Positions 39,787 to 49,245 of a DNA stretch of 64,000 nucleotides are shown here, one piece after another; within the stretch, counting starts at the first letter, position 1; every line of letters starts with the position of its first letter. A model generated the notes under the pieces. That model had not been told where the DNA came from. It searched no databases and worked only from the letters and a program-made list of their open reading frames with translations. This stretch comes from an uncultured Polaribacter sp. (GTDB lineage Bacteria > Bacteroidota > Bacteroidia > Flavobacteriales > Flavobacteriaceae), in the NCBI RefSeq assembly GCF_947495205.1, contig NZ_CANLXV010000014.1, positions 1-64,000 on the forward strand, in the 5' to 3' direction. The translations under genes and the position numbers were made by a program.

Positions 39787-40509
39787 ATGAGCAAATTAAA
39801 AGTTTTAGTAGTAGAAGATGAAATTATTATTGCAGACAACATTTGCAATGCTTTAAGAGATTTAGGTTATGAAACTTTAGAGCCTGCCATAAATTATACA
39901 GAGGCGCTAATAGCAATAGAAAAAGAAAAGCCAGACATTGCTATTTTAGACATTCATTTATCAGGAAAAAAAACAGGTATTGATATTGCTAAAAAAATAA
40001 GAGCTTCTTATTCCTTTCCGTTTATATTTTTAACCTCAAATTCCGATAAAATTACATTAAATTCAGCCAAAGAGGTAATGCCACCAGCTTATTTAATTAA
40101 ACCATTTTCTAAGCAAGAATTGTATACATCATTAGAAATTACAATGCATAATTTTTCTGAAAGCGTTAAAGAAGCAGAAACTCAAAAAGCAAAAAACAAA
40201 GAAGCGCTTTTTATAAAAGAAAAAGGAGCTTACAAAAAGGTGTATTTTGAAGATATTCTTTATTTTCAAAGTGCCCACGTTTATATAGAGATTATTTTAA
40301 AGAATAATCAAAAAATTGTAGCAAGAACAAGTTTAAATGAAATTTTAAATAAATTAAATGATTCCTTTATAAGAATTCATAGACGTTATATAGTTAATAC
40401 AATGTATTTATCACAAATATCGCACACTACTTTAATGGTTTTAAATGAAGAATTGCCAATAGGTAAAAAATATAAAGATGATGTTATAACCCGCTTTAAT
40501 TTAATTTAA
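39787..40509 (+). CDS. LytTR-family response regulator
   Basis: KVLVVEDEIIIADNICNALRDLGYE; C-term LytTR FEDILYFQSAHVYIEIILKN...FIRIHRRYIVNTMYLSQI. Confidence 0.93.
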   Translation: MSKLKVLVVEDEIIIADNICNALRDLGYETLEPAINYTEALIAIEKEKPDIAILDIHLSGKKTGIDIAKKIRASYSFPFIFLTSNSDKITLNSAKEVMPPAYLIKPFSKQELYTSLEITMHNFSESVKEAETQKAKNKEALFIKEKGAYKKVYFEDILYFQSAHVYIEIILKNNQKIVARTSLNEILNKLNDSFIRIHRRYIVNTMYLSQISHTTLMVLNEELPIGKKYKDDVITRFNLI

Positions 40510-40525
40510 TACACGCTAAAACACT

Positions 40526-40556
40526 TTTAGAACATTATTTAGCCGTTTAGAACATT
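40526..40556 (+). repeat. Perfect 11-bp direct repeat TTTAGAACATT, 20-bp period
   Basis: TTTAGAACATT at 40526-40536 and 40546-40556. Confidence 0.8.
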
Positions 40557-40668
40557 TTACATAACCTATGTTAAGTTTTGACTTATATTTACAATGTATT
40601 AATAGATTTAAACTTTTTTTTCGGGGGAATGTAGACGTTTAAAATATTAAAACAAGATAATCATTAAA

Positions 40669-40697
40669 AAGCTACCATCATTGGTAGCTTTTTTTAT
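40669..40697 (+). terminator. Terminator about 160 nt downstream of LytTR regulator
   Basis: aaaaagctaccatcattggtagctttttttatt. Confidence 0.85.
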
Positions 40698-40748
40698 TCA
40701 CAATTATTTCGGCTCATTTCGCTTGTACTTTTTGTATTTTTGTAGCAA

Positions 40749-41993
40749 ATGATTTATGCTTATAATTTTATAGTTTTAATAGCTTCTCTATGCTTGCCTA
40801 TATTTGCTAAGTTTAGTAAAAAATTACAATTTTTTGTTGCTGGCGGAAAAGATACTTTTACAAAAATAGCTACACTAAAAAATGAGCAAGTAATTTGGTT
40901 TCACGCCTCGTCTTTAGGCGAGTTTGAGCAAGCAATACCTTTAATTGAAGCAATTAAAAGTCAAAATATAAAGCATAAAATTTTAGTTACTTTTTTTTCA
41001 CCTTCTGGTTATCAAATTAGAAAAAACTATCCTTTAGCAGATGTAATTTGTTATTTGCCTTTAGATTCTAAAAAAAATGCGCAAAAGTTTATAGAAATAG
41101 TAAATCCTAAAATAGCCATTTTTATAAAATATGAGTTCTGGCCCAATCTTTTGAACGAATTAAAAAAGAAAGAAATTAAAACCATTCTAGTTTCTGGTAT
41201 TTTAAGAGAAAAGCAACTATTTTTTAAAGGGTATGGAGGTTTTATGAGGAGTGCTTTGCAAGCATTTCATTACTTTTTTGTGCAAGACCAAAACTCTAAA
41301 GAATTACTAAATTCCATCAACTTTAAAAATGTTAGCGTTGCAGGAGATACCCGTTTTGACAGAGTTTCTAAAATTTTAGAACAAGAAAACGCTTTAGATT
41401 TTATAAACGAATTTAAAGATAATAAATACACAATAGTTGCAGGTAGCACTTGGCAAGAAGATGAAGCGCTGTTAGTGAATTACATAAATAACAAGGCTTT
41501 AGAAGACGAAAAATTTATTATTGCACCACATAATATTAAAGCAGATGCAATTTTAGAACTGCAAAAATCCATCAACAAAAAAAATATACTTTATTCTGAT
41601 GTTATTGAGAATAATGCAAACCTATCTTTAAAAGAAAGCCAAGTATTTATCATAGACACTATAGGAATTTTAACCAAAATTTATGCAGCTGCAGATTTGG
41701 CTTATGTTGGTGGAGGTTTAAAAACAGGTTTACACAATATTTTAGAACCCGCAACTTTTGGGATTCCTGTTCTTATAGGAAATCAATACAGTAAGTTTAA
41801 AGAAGCTGTAGATTTGGTAAAAATTGGTGGTTGTATTGCTATTAAAAATCAGAAAGAATTTACAGAAAACCTTGTTCATTTAAAAAACGATGAAAATTTT
41901 AGAAAATTAACAGGTACTATCAACAGAAAATATATTGAAGATAATTTAGGTGCAACTTCAATAATTATGAATTATTTAAAAGAAAATATTTAA
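40749..41993 (+). CDS. waaA: 3-deoxy-D-manno-octulosonic acid transferase
   Basis: WFHASSLGEFEQAIPLIEAIK; FIKYEFWPNLL; GSTWQEDE; AYVGGGLKTGLHNILEPATFGIPVLIG. Confidence 0.94.
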   Translation: MIYAYNFIVLIASLCLPIFAKFSKKLQFFVAGGKDTFTKIATLKNEQVIWFHASSLGEFEQAIPLIEAIKSQNIKHKILVTFFSPSGYQIRKNYPLADVICYLPLDSKKNAQKFIEIVNPKIAIFIKYEFWPNLLNELKKKEIKTILVSGILREKQLFFKGYGGFMRSALQAFHYFFVQDQNSKELLNSINFKNVSVAGDTRFDRVSKILEQENALDFINEFKDNKYTIVAGSTWQEDEALLVNYINNKALEDEKFIIAPHNIKADAILELQKSINKKNILYSDVIENNANLSLKESQVFIIDTIGILTKIYAAADLAYVGGGLKTGLHNILEPATFGIPVLIGNQYSKFKEAVDLVKIGGCIAIKNQKEFTENLVHLKNDENFRKLTGTINRKYIEDNLGATSIIMNYLKENI

Positions 41994-41995
41994 TT

Positions 41996-42550
41996 ATGGA
42001 TTTTATATTACAACCTTGGCCTTGGTTTATTGGCGGCCCATTAATAGCTTTATCGCTATTTTTATATTTTTATTTTGGCCAAAATTTTGGAGCTTCAACA
42101 AACTTTGAAACGCTTTGCACCATGGCTGGCGCAGGAAAATTTTCTGATTATTTTAAAAAAGATTGGAAACAAAGAGACTTTGCTTTGTTATTTGTAGTTG
42201 GTTTAATTATTGGTGGCTTTATTTCATCAACCTATTTAATTCCTAATCAACATGTAGCTTTAAATCCAAAAACGGTTCAAGAATTAACAGATTTAGGTTT
42301 TGCTAATACAGCAAATCAATATTTTCCAGATGAAATTTTTGGTAAAAACGCATTCTCTTTAAAAGGTTTTTTAATATTACTTTTTTCAGGCGTTTTAGTG
42401 GGTTTTGGAACACGTTATGCAGGTGGTTGTACTTCAGGACATGCCATTACAGGTTTAAGTAATTTAGAAATACCTTCTTTACTAGCTGTAATTGGCTTTT
42501 TTATTGGTGGTATTATAGCTACATGGTTTATAATTCCCATTTTATTTTAA
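41996..42550 (+). CDS. YeeE/YedE-family (thiosulfate/sulfur) transporter half
   Basis: GFGTRYAGGCTSGHAITGLSNLEIPSLLAVIGFFIGG. Confidence 0.9.
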   Translation: MDFILQPWPWFIGGPLIALSLFLYFYFGQNFGASTNFETLCTMAGAGKFSDYFKKDWKQRDFALLFVVGLIIGGFISSTYLIPNQHVALNPKTVQELTDLGFANTANQYFPDEIFGKNAFSLKGFLILLFSGVLVGFGTRYAGGCTSGHAITGLSNLEIPSLLAVIGFFIGGIIATWFIIPILF

Positions 42551-42578
42551 ACTCGATTCAATATCAAAAAAACATTAC

Positions 42579-42992
42579 ATGAAAAACATCAAATTTTTAA
42601 TATTAGGAATTTTTTTCGCAATTGTATTAAGCAAATCTCAAGCCATTTCTTGGTACAGATTTTACGAAATGTTTAAATTTCAATCTTTTCATATGTATGG
42701 CATTATTGGAGGTGCAGTTGTAATTTCTGCCATAATTATGCAGTTGTTTAAAAATGGTAAGATAAAAGACATTAATGGCAATAAAATAGTACCAAAACCA
42801 AAAAAGAAGGGTTTTATAAGTACCATTTTTGGTGGAACCTTATTTGGCTTAGGTTGGGGAATTTCTGGCGCTTGTGCAGCACCTATTTTTGTAATTTTGG
42901 GTTTTAAATTAATACCTGCTTTAATTTTATTAATTGGAGCATTATTAGGCGCATTTTTCTATGGATTAATTAGCAAGAAATTACCAAATTAA
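42579..42992 (+). CDS. YeeE/YedE-family (DUF6691-like) transporter half
   Basis: GGTLFGLGWGISGACAAPIFVILGFK. Confidence 0.88.
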   Translation: MKNIKFLILGIFFAIVLSKSQAISWYRFYEMFKFQSFHMYGIIGGAVVISAIIMQLFKNGKIKDINGNKIVPKPKKKGFISTIFGGTLFGLGWGISGACAAPIFVILGFKLIPALILLIGALLGAFFYGLISKKLPN

Positions 42993-43985
42993 ATGAGTAA
43001 ATTAATAGACAATTTTGGCAGACAAATGGAGTATGTTAGACTCGCAGTTACAGATCGCTGTAATTTGCGTTGCCAATATTGCATGCCTGCTCATGGAATA
43101 AATATTGTACCCAAACAAGAATTACTTACGTTTAAAGAAATGTATCGTTTAATTCGCGTGTTAACAGAATTGGGTGTAAATAAAGTACGTTTAACAGGTG
43201 GCGAACCTTTTGTGCGTAAAGATTTTGTGGGTTTTCTAGAAATGTTGTCTTATAACGATTTGTTAGACGCTATTAATATTACCACAAATGGCGCTTTAAT
43301 TTCTAATCATATTGCTAAAATTGAGCAACTTAAAAAAGTAAAAAACATCAATTTAAGTATAGATAGTTTAAACCGTGAAAAATTTGCGAAAATTACGCGT
43401 AGAGATGTATATCCAGAAGTTTATAAAACGTTTGAATTGCTAGAAAAAAGCAGTTTAAATTTAAAGCTAAATGTGGTTGTACAATCTGGTTTTAATACTG
43501 ATGAGATTGTTGATTTTGTAAGATTAACAAAAGATAAAAATGTAGCTGTTCGTTTTATTGAAGAAATGCCTTTTAACGGAAAAGGACAACGTGAAATGCA
43601 AGAAAACTGGACGTTTGCTAAAATTTTAAATGAAGTTAAAACCGAGTTTTCTGTGGATGAAATTCAGTCCGAGAAATCATCAACCTCTAGAAATTATAAA
43701 GTAGAAAACCACTTAGGAACTTTCGGAATTATACCTGCATTTACAAGAACTATTTGTAACGATTGTAACAGAATTAGAATAACATCTACAGGTACTTTTA
43801 AAAATTGCTTGTTTGATGATGGCGTTTTTAACCTTAGAGATTTTATAAGAAATGGCGCAAGTAATAACGATTTAAAAGAACTTTTTTTATCTTTAGTAAA
43901 ACAAAAACCAGAAAACGGTTTTATTGCAGAAGCAAATAGAAAAGATGGTGGTGCTTCTGAAAGTATGAGTACAATTGGTGGGTAA
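42993..43985 (+). CDS. moaA: GTP 3',8-cyclase MoaA
   Basis: YVRLAVTDRCNLRCQYCMPAHGI; VRLTGGEPFVRKD; FTRTICNDCNRIRITSTGTFKNCLF. Confidence 0.96.
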   Translation: MSKLIDNFGRQMEYVRLAVTDRCNLRCQYCMPAHGINIVPKQELLTFKEMYRLIRVLTELGVNKVRLTGGEPFVRKDFVGFLEMLSYNDLLDAINITTNGALISNHIAKIEQLKKVKNINLSIDSLNREKFAKITRRDVYPEVYKTFELLEKSSLNLKLNVVVQSGFNTDEIVDFVRLTKDKNVAVRFIEEMPFNGKGQREMQENWTFAKILNEVKTEFSVDEIQSEKSSTSRNYKVENHLGTFGIIPAFTRTICNDCNRIRITSTGTFKNCLFDDGVFNLRDFIRNGASNNDLKELFLSLVKQKPENGFIAEANRKDGGASESMSTIGG

Positions 43986-43986
43986 C

Positions 43987-44205
43987 ATGGATGCATTAAA
44001 AAACATTTTTGAAGTTCATGCTCTGGAAGCAGGTGTTTTTATTGTAATACTTTGTAAAATAGTTATAATTATTCAGTTTTTTATCTCTAATAATACAGAT
44101 GAAAAGAAATCTAAAAAGATAACATTTAAGTCTTTTTTTAAAAACTGGTTATTTTTAATACTTATGCTTTTTTATGGTTTATCACTAATTTTTAGAAACC
44201 TATAA
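43987..44205 (+). CDS. Small two-TM hypothetical protein
   Basis: ATG 43987 immediately after moaA stop; two hydrophobic segments. Confidence 0.55.
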   Translation: MDALKNIFEVHALEAGVFIVILCKIVIIIQFFISNNTDEKKSKKITFKSFFKNWLFLILMLFYGLSLIFRNL

Positions 44206-44234
44206 TTTTTAAATAAAAAACTCAACGAAGTATT

Positions 44235-44771
44235 ATGGAAAAAAAATTTGAAGTAAAACTCAATTGGAAACAAATTACATTATTAAGTGTTTCCGTAACT
44301 TTTGGCTATGGTTTTATTCTATATTTATTAGACAATGAGTTAACTCTAAAAAATTTGGTAGCTCAATCATTAATTTACGGTGTTGCCATGACACTTTTTT
44401 TTGTTTTCTTGTTTCCTAAACTTATGAACAAGCTTGTTGGGAAAAGGATTGATACTATTAAACCAAGTTTACTAGCAGATGAAGTGCCAGAAAGAGAAAT
44501 TTTTGCAAATTTATTTAGAGGATTAGAAGGTGTTGGAGGTAAAATATTTTTAACAAATGCTAGATTAATTTTTAAAAGCCACAGTTTAAATATTCAAAAA
44601 GGACAAACCAATATCGCTTATCAAGACATAAGCTCTGTGACCAAAAGAAAAACTATGAAATTAATAGATAACGGAATTAAAGTAACCAGCAAAGAAGGCA
44701 AAGTGTATTGTTTTGTAGTGAATAATAGAGATGTTGAATTACAAAATATTTTAGATAAGTTAAACTTATGA
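44235..44771 (+). CDS. Two-TM protein with GRAM/PH-like C-terminal domain
   Basis: EREIFANLFRGLEGVGGKIFLTNARLIFKSHSLNIQKGQTNIAYQDISSV. Confidence 0.65.
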   Translation: MEKKFEVKLNWKQITLLSVSVTFGYGFILYLLDNELTLKNLVAQSLIYGVAMTLFFVFLFPKLMNKLVGKRIDTIKPSLLADEVPEREIFANLFRGLEGVGGKIFLTNARLIFKSHSLNIQKGQTNIAYQDISSVTKRKTMKLIDNGIKVTSKEGKVYCFVVNNRDVELQNILDKLNL

Positions 44772-46003
44772 TTTCAGTAAAAGAAGCAGAACATATCATT
44801 TTAAACTCAAGCCAAAATTTTGGAGTAGAAGAAGTTCCTTTTTTAAAAGCAGTTGGTAGAATTTTAAAAGAAGAAATTGTTGCAGATAGAGATTTTCCGC
44901 CTTTTAACAGAGTTTCTATGGATGGAATTGCAATTGATTTTACAACTTTTAGAAACGGAAAAAAAAGTTTTAAAATAGAAGGAATTCAGCCAGCAGGAAG
45001 TGAACAAATTTCAATGCAAAACAAAGAAAATTGTATTGAAGTAATGACAGGTGCAGTTTTACCAGACAACACAAATACGGTTATTAGATATGAAGATGTA
45101 ACTATAAAAAACGGGATTGCAACAATTACTGTTGATGCAATAAAAAAAAATCAGAATGTACATCCAAAAGGAAAAGATGGTAAAGTTGGCGATGTATTAA
45201 TTACAGCAAATAAAGTAATTTCTGCAGCAGAAATAGGTGTTTTAGCAACCGTTGGTAAATCAAACGTAAAAGTTGCAAAACTGCCCAAAGTTATCATTAT
45301 TTCTACAGGAGATGAGTTGGTTGGTGTAGAAGAAATTCCACTAGAACATCAAATTAGAAGAAGTAATGTTTTTACCTTGGTTTCTTTGTTAGAAAAGTTA
45401 CATATTCCTTCTAAAACTGCACATATTACAGATAATAAATCTGTTTTAAAAACTAAAATAGAAAACTATTTACAAACATATGATGTGCTACTTTTTAGTG
45501 GCGCAGTTAGCAAAGGAAAATTCGATTTTTTACCCGGAGTTTTTGAAGAATTAGGTGTAGAAAAATTATTTCATAAAGTTACACAAAGACCAGGAAAACC
45601 CTTTTGGTTTGGAAGCGCAACTTCATTAAATACTGATGAAAAAGAGGAGCATCAGAAAGAAAATAGTAACAAAACCATTGTTTTTGGTTTCCCAGGAAAT
45701 CCAATTTCTACATTTGTAAATTGTTTGGCCTATTTTTATCCGTGGTACTCCAAATCAGTTGGAATAGAAACTAAAGAAGAAACAGCAATTTTAACAGAAA
45801 ACGTAACGTTTAAACCTAATTTAACCTACTTTTTACAAGTAAAATTAAGCGATAAATTTGGCCATTTATTAGCAACACCCATTACAGGAAATGGATCTGG
45901 AGATTTGGCAAGTTTAGTACACGCAGATGCTTTTATAAAGTTACCAGCAACACAAACAGCATTTAAGAAAGGAGAGAATTATCCTGTAATTAGATATCGA
46001 TAA
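44768..46003 (+). CDS. moeA: Molybdopterin molybdenumtransferase
   Basis: FPPFNRVSMDGIAIDF; VMTGAVLPDNTNTVIRYEDV; IISTGDELV; VFGFPGNPISTFVNCL. Confidence 0.95.
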   Translation: MISVKEAEHIILNSSQNFGVEEVPFLKAVGRILKEEIVADRDFPPFNRVSMDGIAIDFTTFRNGKKSFKIEGIQPAGSEQISMQNKENCIEVMTGAVLPDNTNTVIRYEDVTIKNGIATITVDAIKKNQNVHPKGKDGKVGDVLITANKVISAAEIGVLATVGKSNVKVAKLPKVIIISTGDELVGVEEIPLEHQIRRSNVFTLVSLLEKLHIPSKTAHITDNKSVLKTKIENYLQTYDVLLFSGAVSKGKFDFLPGVFEELGVEKLFHKVTQRPGKPFWFGSATSLNTDEKEEHQKENSNKTIVFGFPGNPISTFVNCLAYFYPWYSKSVGIETKEETAILTENVTFKPNLTYFLQVKLSDKFGHLLATPITGNGSGDLASLVHADAFIKLPATQTAFKKGENYPVIRYR

Positions 46004-46053
46004 ACAGATAGTTTTAAGTGTTTAATTTTGAGTTTTTAGTTAAAGATTGCGCT

Positions 46054-46410
46054 ATGAAAGAAAGTATTGTTCAAAAAAAGAGTTTCCAATTTTCTCTAAA
46101 AATTATTTCCCTTTACAAGCAATTACAACAAGAAAAGGAATTTATAATATCAAATCAAATTTTAAGAAGTGGAACTTCAATTGGAGCCAATATTGAAGAG
46201 GCATTAGCAGGACAAAGTAAAAAAGATTTTACAGCAAAAATGTCAATTTCATCAAAAGAGGCAAGAGAAACAAAATATTGGTTAAGATTATTAAAAGAAA
46301 GTGAATTAACAAATATAAACGTGAATTCATTAATTTTAGACATTGAAGAGTTAATTAGAATTTTAACTTCCATTGTTAAAACTTCACAGAATAACTTAAC
46401 TAAAAATTAA
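46054..46410 (+). CDS. Four-helix-bundle (S23/avd-like) protein
   Basis: ILRSGTSIGANIEEALAGQSKKDFTAKMSISSKEARETKYWLRLL; ATG 46054 preferred. Confidence 0.88.
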   Translation: MKESIVQKKSFQFSLKIISLYKQLQQEKEFIISNQILRSGTSIGANIEEALAGQSKKDFTAKMSISSKEARETKYWLRLLKESELTNINVNSLILDIEELIRILTSIVKTSQNNLTKN

Positions 46411-46435
46411 ACATTTAAAACTAAAAACTATTTAA

Positions 46436-46909
46436 ATGAGCAATTTTACCCACATCAACAAAAAGAACAACCCTAAAATGGTAAATGTTTCTGATAAGAA
46501 CGTTACCAAAAGAACAGCTATTGCAAAAGCAACTATGTTTTTAGGAAAAGAAGTTGTTTCTAATTTTTCAGAAAATGAACTTAAAACCAAAAAAGGCCCT
46601 GTTTTTCAAACTGCAATTATTGCTGGAATTCAAGCCGTAAAAAAAACATCCGATTTAATACCAATGTGCCATCCATTATTAATTAATGGCGTAGATATTG
46701 ATATAAATATAATAGATTTAGAAAATATAGAAGTATTTTGCAAAGTAACTATAGAAGGGAAAACAGGCGTGGAAATGGAGGCTTTAACAGGTGCAAACAT
46801 TACGTGTTTAACTATCTATGATATGTGTAAAAGCATCAGTCAAAAAATGGTGATTAAAGAAGTAAAATTAGTAGAAAAAACCGGCGGAAAATCAGATATA
46901 AAGAATTGA
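46436..46909 (+). CDS. moaC: Cyclic pyranopterin monophosphate synthase MoaC
   Basis: MVNVSDKNVTKRTAIAKA; DLIPMCHPLLINGVDID; TGVEMEALTGANITCLTIYDMCKS. Confidence 0.95.
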   Translation: MSNFTHINKKNNPKMVNVSDKNVTKRTAIAKATMFLGKEVVSNFSENELKTKKGPVFQTAIIAGIQAVKKTSDLIPMCHPLLINGVDIDINIIDLENIEVFCKVTIEGKTGVEMEALTGANITCLTIYDMCKSISQKMVIKEVKLVEKTGGKSDIKN

Positions 46910-46910
46910 T

Positions 46911-48051
46911 TTTCCCATACAGTTTTTCATTCTGAAAGAATCTCTGCGTTTTGTTTCATACTCTTGAGTGGGACGCTTACATTTTCCCACACAGTTTGTC
47001 ATTCTGCAAGAATCTCTGTGTTTTTATTCTTACTCAAGAGTGGGACGCTTACAGCGTGACAAATTTTATTTTTAAGCTTAGATTGAAAAAAACACTGAAG
47101 TAAGTTCAGGATAAAATGAAAAAATATTAGAAACGTAAAATTTAGAGAGAAGACAAATGGATAATTTTGTGAAAAATATTTTTCCACACAGTTTGTCATT
47201 CTGAAAGAATCTCTGCGTTTTGTTTCTTACTCATGAGTGGGACGCTTACAGCGTGACAACCTTAACGGGTAAAAGTAAGTTGAATAAAAGACAAAGATAA
47301 TTTTGAGCAAAATATTTGCCCACCCAGTTTGTCATTCTGAAAGAATCTCTGCGCTTTGAATCTTACTCATGAGTGGGACGCTTGCAGCGTGACAACTTTA
47401 ACGAGTAAAAGTAAATTAAATAAAAAACACTGAAATAAGTTCAGCATAAAATGAAAAAACATCAAAAACACACAAATTTAGAAAGAAGAAAAAAGGATAA
47501 TTTTGTATAAAATATTTTCCCACACAGTTTGTCATTCTGAAAGAATCTTTGTGTTTTTATTCTTACTCAAGAGTGGGACGCTTACAGTGTGACAAATTTT
47601 ATGTTTTAGCGTAAATTGAATAAAAAAACACTGAAATAAGTTCAGCATAAAATGAAAAAATATTAGAAACGTAAAATTTAGAGAGCAGAAATAACGATAA
47701 TTTTGTGTAAAATATTTTCCCATACAATTTGTCATTCTGAAAGAATCTCTGCGTTTTGTTTCTTACTGTTGAGTGAGACGCTTACAGCGTGACAAACTTT
47801 ATGTTTAAACGTAAATTGAATAAAAAATACTGAAATAAGTTCAGGATAAAATGAAAAAACATCAAAAACACACAAATTTAGAGAGCAGAAATAACGATAA
47901 TTTTGTGTAAAAATATTTTCCCACCCAGTTTGTCATTCTGAAAGAATCTCTGCGTTTTGTTTCTTACTTTTGAGTGAGACGCTTACAGCGTGACAACCTT
48001 AACGAGTAAGAGTAAATTGAATAAAAAATACTGAAACAAGTTCAGCATAAA
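46911..48051 (+). repeat. Tandem array: 7 hairpin elements (gtttgtcattctgaaagaatctctgcg...gagtgggacgcttacagcgtgacaa) plus ~200-bp period copies of the mobA-like gene 5' end
   Basis: Element anchors (gtttgtc) at ~46922, 46994, 47191, 47327, 47527, 47727, 47928; 'ATGAAAAAA' anchors at 47116, 47451, 47652, 47851 and true gene start 48052. Confidence 0.9.
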
Positions 48052-49182
48052 ATGAAAAAACATCAAAAACATACAAATTTAGAAAGACGAGATAACGACA
48101 ATTTTGCGCCAAATGAAATTGCCATTTTAGGAACAAATTGCAATAATATTTCTAATCTAGTACAAAAAGTATCAGAAAAATTAGCTGACTATAAATTGGC
48201 TTATTTTGATGCGTCACACGCAAAAAATATTGAAGAAAATAAATTGTCTGAATATGTTTTTCATCATGATGGAAATTTACAAATAACCACTTCTGGAAAC
48301 GTAAATAAATTTGAACAACGTTTAAAATTTGCGCAATATGATTATGTTTTTATAAACGGCAATCATTACCAAGGTGCAAAACAAATTTTAATTTTAGATG
48401 AAGCTAAAGAAGCATCCGTTTTAAAGAGATTAGACCAATTAGATGCTGTTCAGTTTATTGTAAAATTAAAGTCAGAAACAGCGTTTTTTGATTTTTTGGT
48501 TGAAAAATACCCAAACATTAAAAACAAGATTTGCTATACAATTAATGAAGTTGATAAAATTGCAAATCATATACATAATTTAATTCAAGAAAAAATTGCA
48601 CCAGTAAAGGGATTAGTTTTAGTAGGTGGAAAAAGCACAAGAATGGGAACAGATAAATCTGAACTCAATTATTTTGGTAAGCCTCAAAAAAATCACGTAA
48701 AAGAAATATTAGAAAAACAAAATTTACAAACGTTTTATTCCGTTGAAAATGAGTCTCATAAAGTCGATGAAATTTCGGATAAATTTTTAAATTTAGGGCC
48801 TTTTGGAGGTATTTGTTCTGCTTTTCAAAAAGATCCAAATTCGGCTTGGTTGGTGTTGGCTACAGATGTTCCTTTTGTAGATGATAAAATTATTCAGCAA
48901 TTATTAAAATGCAGAAATCCCAGTAAAGCAGCCACAGCAATTAAAGGAAAAAGTAAAGAATTTGTTGAACCTTTAATTACGATTTATGAGCCAAAAGCGT
49001 ATCCAATTTTGCTACAATATTTAGCACAAGGTTATTCTTGTCCGCGTAAAATGTTAATTAATACTGATGTTGAAATTTTAGAAATTGAAGATGATTTTAT
49101 TAGGAATGTGAATACTCCAGAAGAGTTTGCAGCTGCAAAAGAAGTTTTAAAATCGTCATTACGAGGAAGAATGACGAAGTAA
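48052..49182 (+). CDS. MobA-like NTP transferase with N-terminal MobB-like (P-loop-degenerate) domain
   Basis: KGLVLVGGKSTRMGTDKSELNYFGKPQ; FGGICSAFQKDPNSAWLVLATDVPFVDD; N-term NEIAILGTNCNNISNLVQKVSEKL. Confidence 0.88.
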   Translation: MKKHQKHTNLERRDNDNFAPNEIAILGTNCNNISNLVQKVSEKLADYKLAYFDASHAKNIEENKLSEYVFHHDGNLQITTSGNVNKFEQRLKFAQYDYVFINGNHYQGAKQILILDEAKEASVLKRLDQLDAVQFIVKLKSETAFFDFLVEKYPNIKNKICYTINEVDKIANHIHNLIQEKIAPVKGLVLVGGKSTRMGTDKSELNYFGKPQKNHVKEILEKQNLQTFYSVENESHKVDEISDKFLNLGPFGGICSAFQKDPNSAWLVLATDVPFVDDKIIQQLLKCRNPSKAATAIKGKSKEFVEPLITIYEPKAYPILLQYLAQGYSCPRKMLINTDVEILEIEDDFIRNVNTPEEFAAAKEVLKSSLRGRMTK

Positions 49183-49240
49183 TCTGCTAATTTAATTATA
49201 GAATCTTAATGAGGAGATTGCTTCGTTCCTCGCAATGACA
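49154..49240. repeat. Palindromic intergenic repeat (cgtcattacgaggaa..gaagtaatct / agattgcttcgttcctcgcaatgaca) overlapping 3' end of mobA-like CDS
   Basis: Arms are imperfect reverse complements. Confidence 0.8.
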
Positions 49241-49245
49241 ATAAA

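Noticed and set aside
37878-40509. TPR kinase plus LytTR regulator as a novel system
   Set aside because: Common pairing in Bacteroidetes; only the downstream repeat/terminator region was kept as a finding
46999-47735. Minus-strand ORFs 46999..47199 and 47532..47735 (MTNCVEKYF.../MTNCMGKYF...)
   Set aside because: Similar to each other only because both lie in the tandem array; not independent genes
46911-48051. CRISPR array
   Set aside because: Repeat unit is ~70 bp with ~200-bp period, diverged copies, conserved 'spacers' and no cas genes
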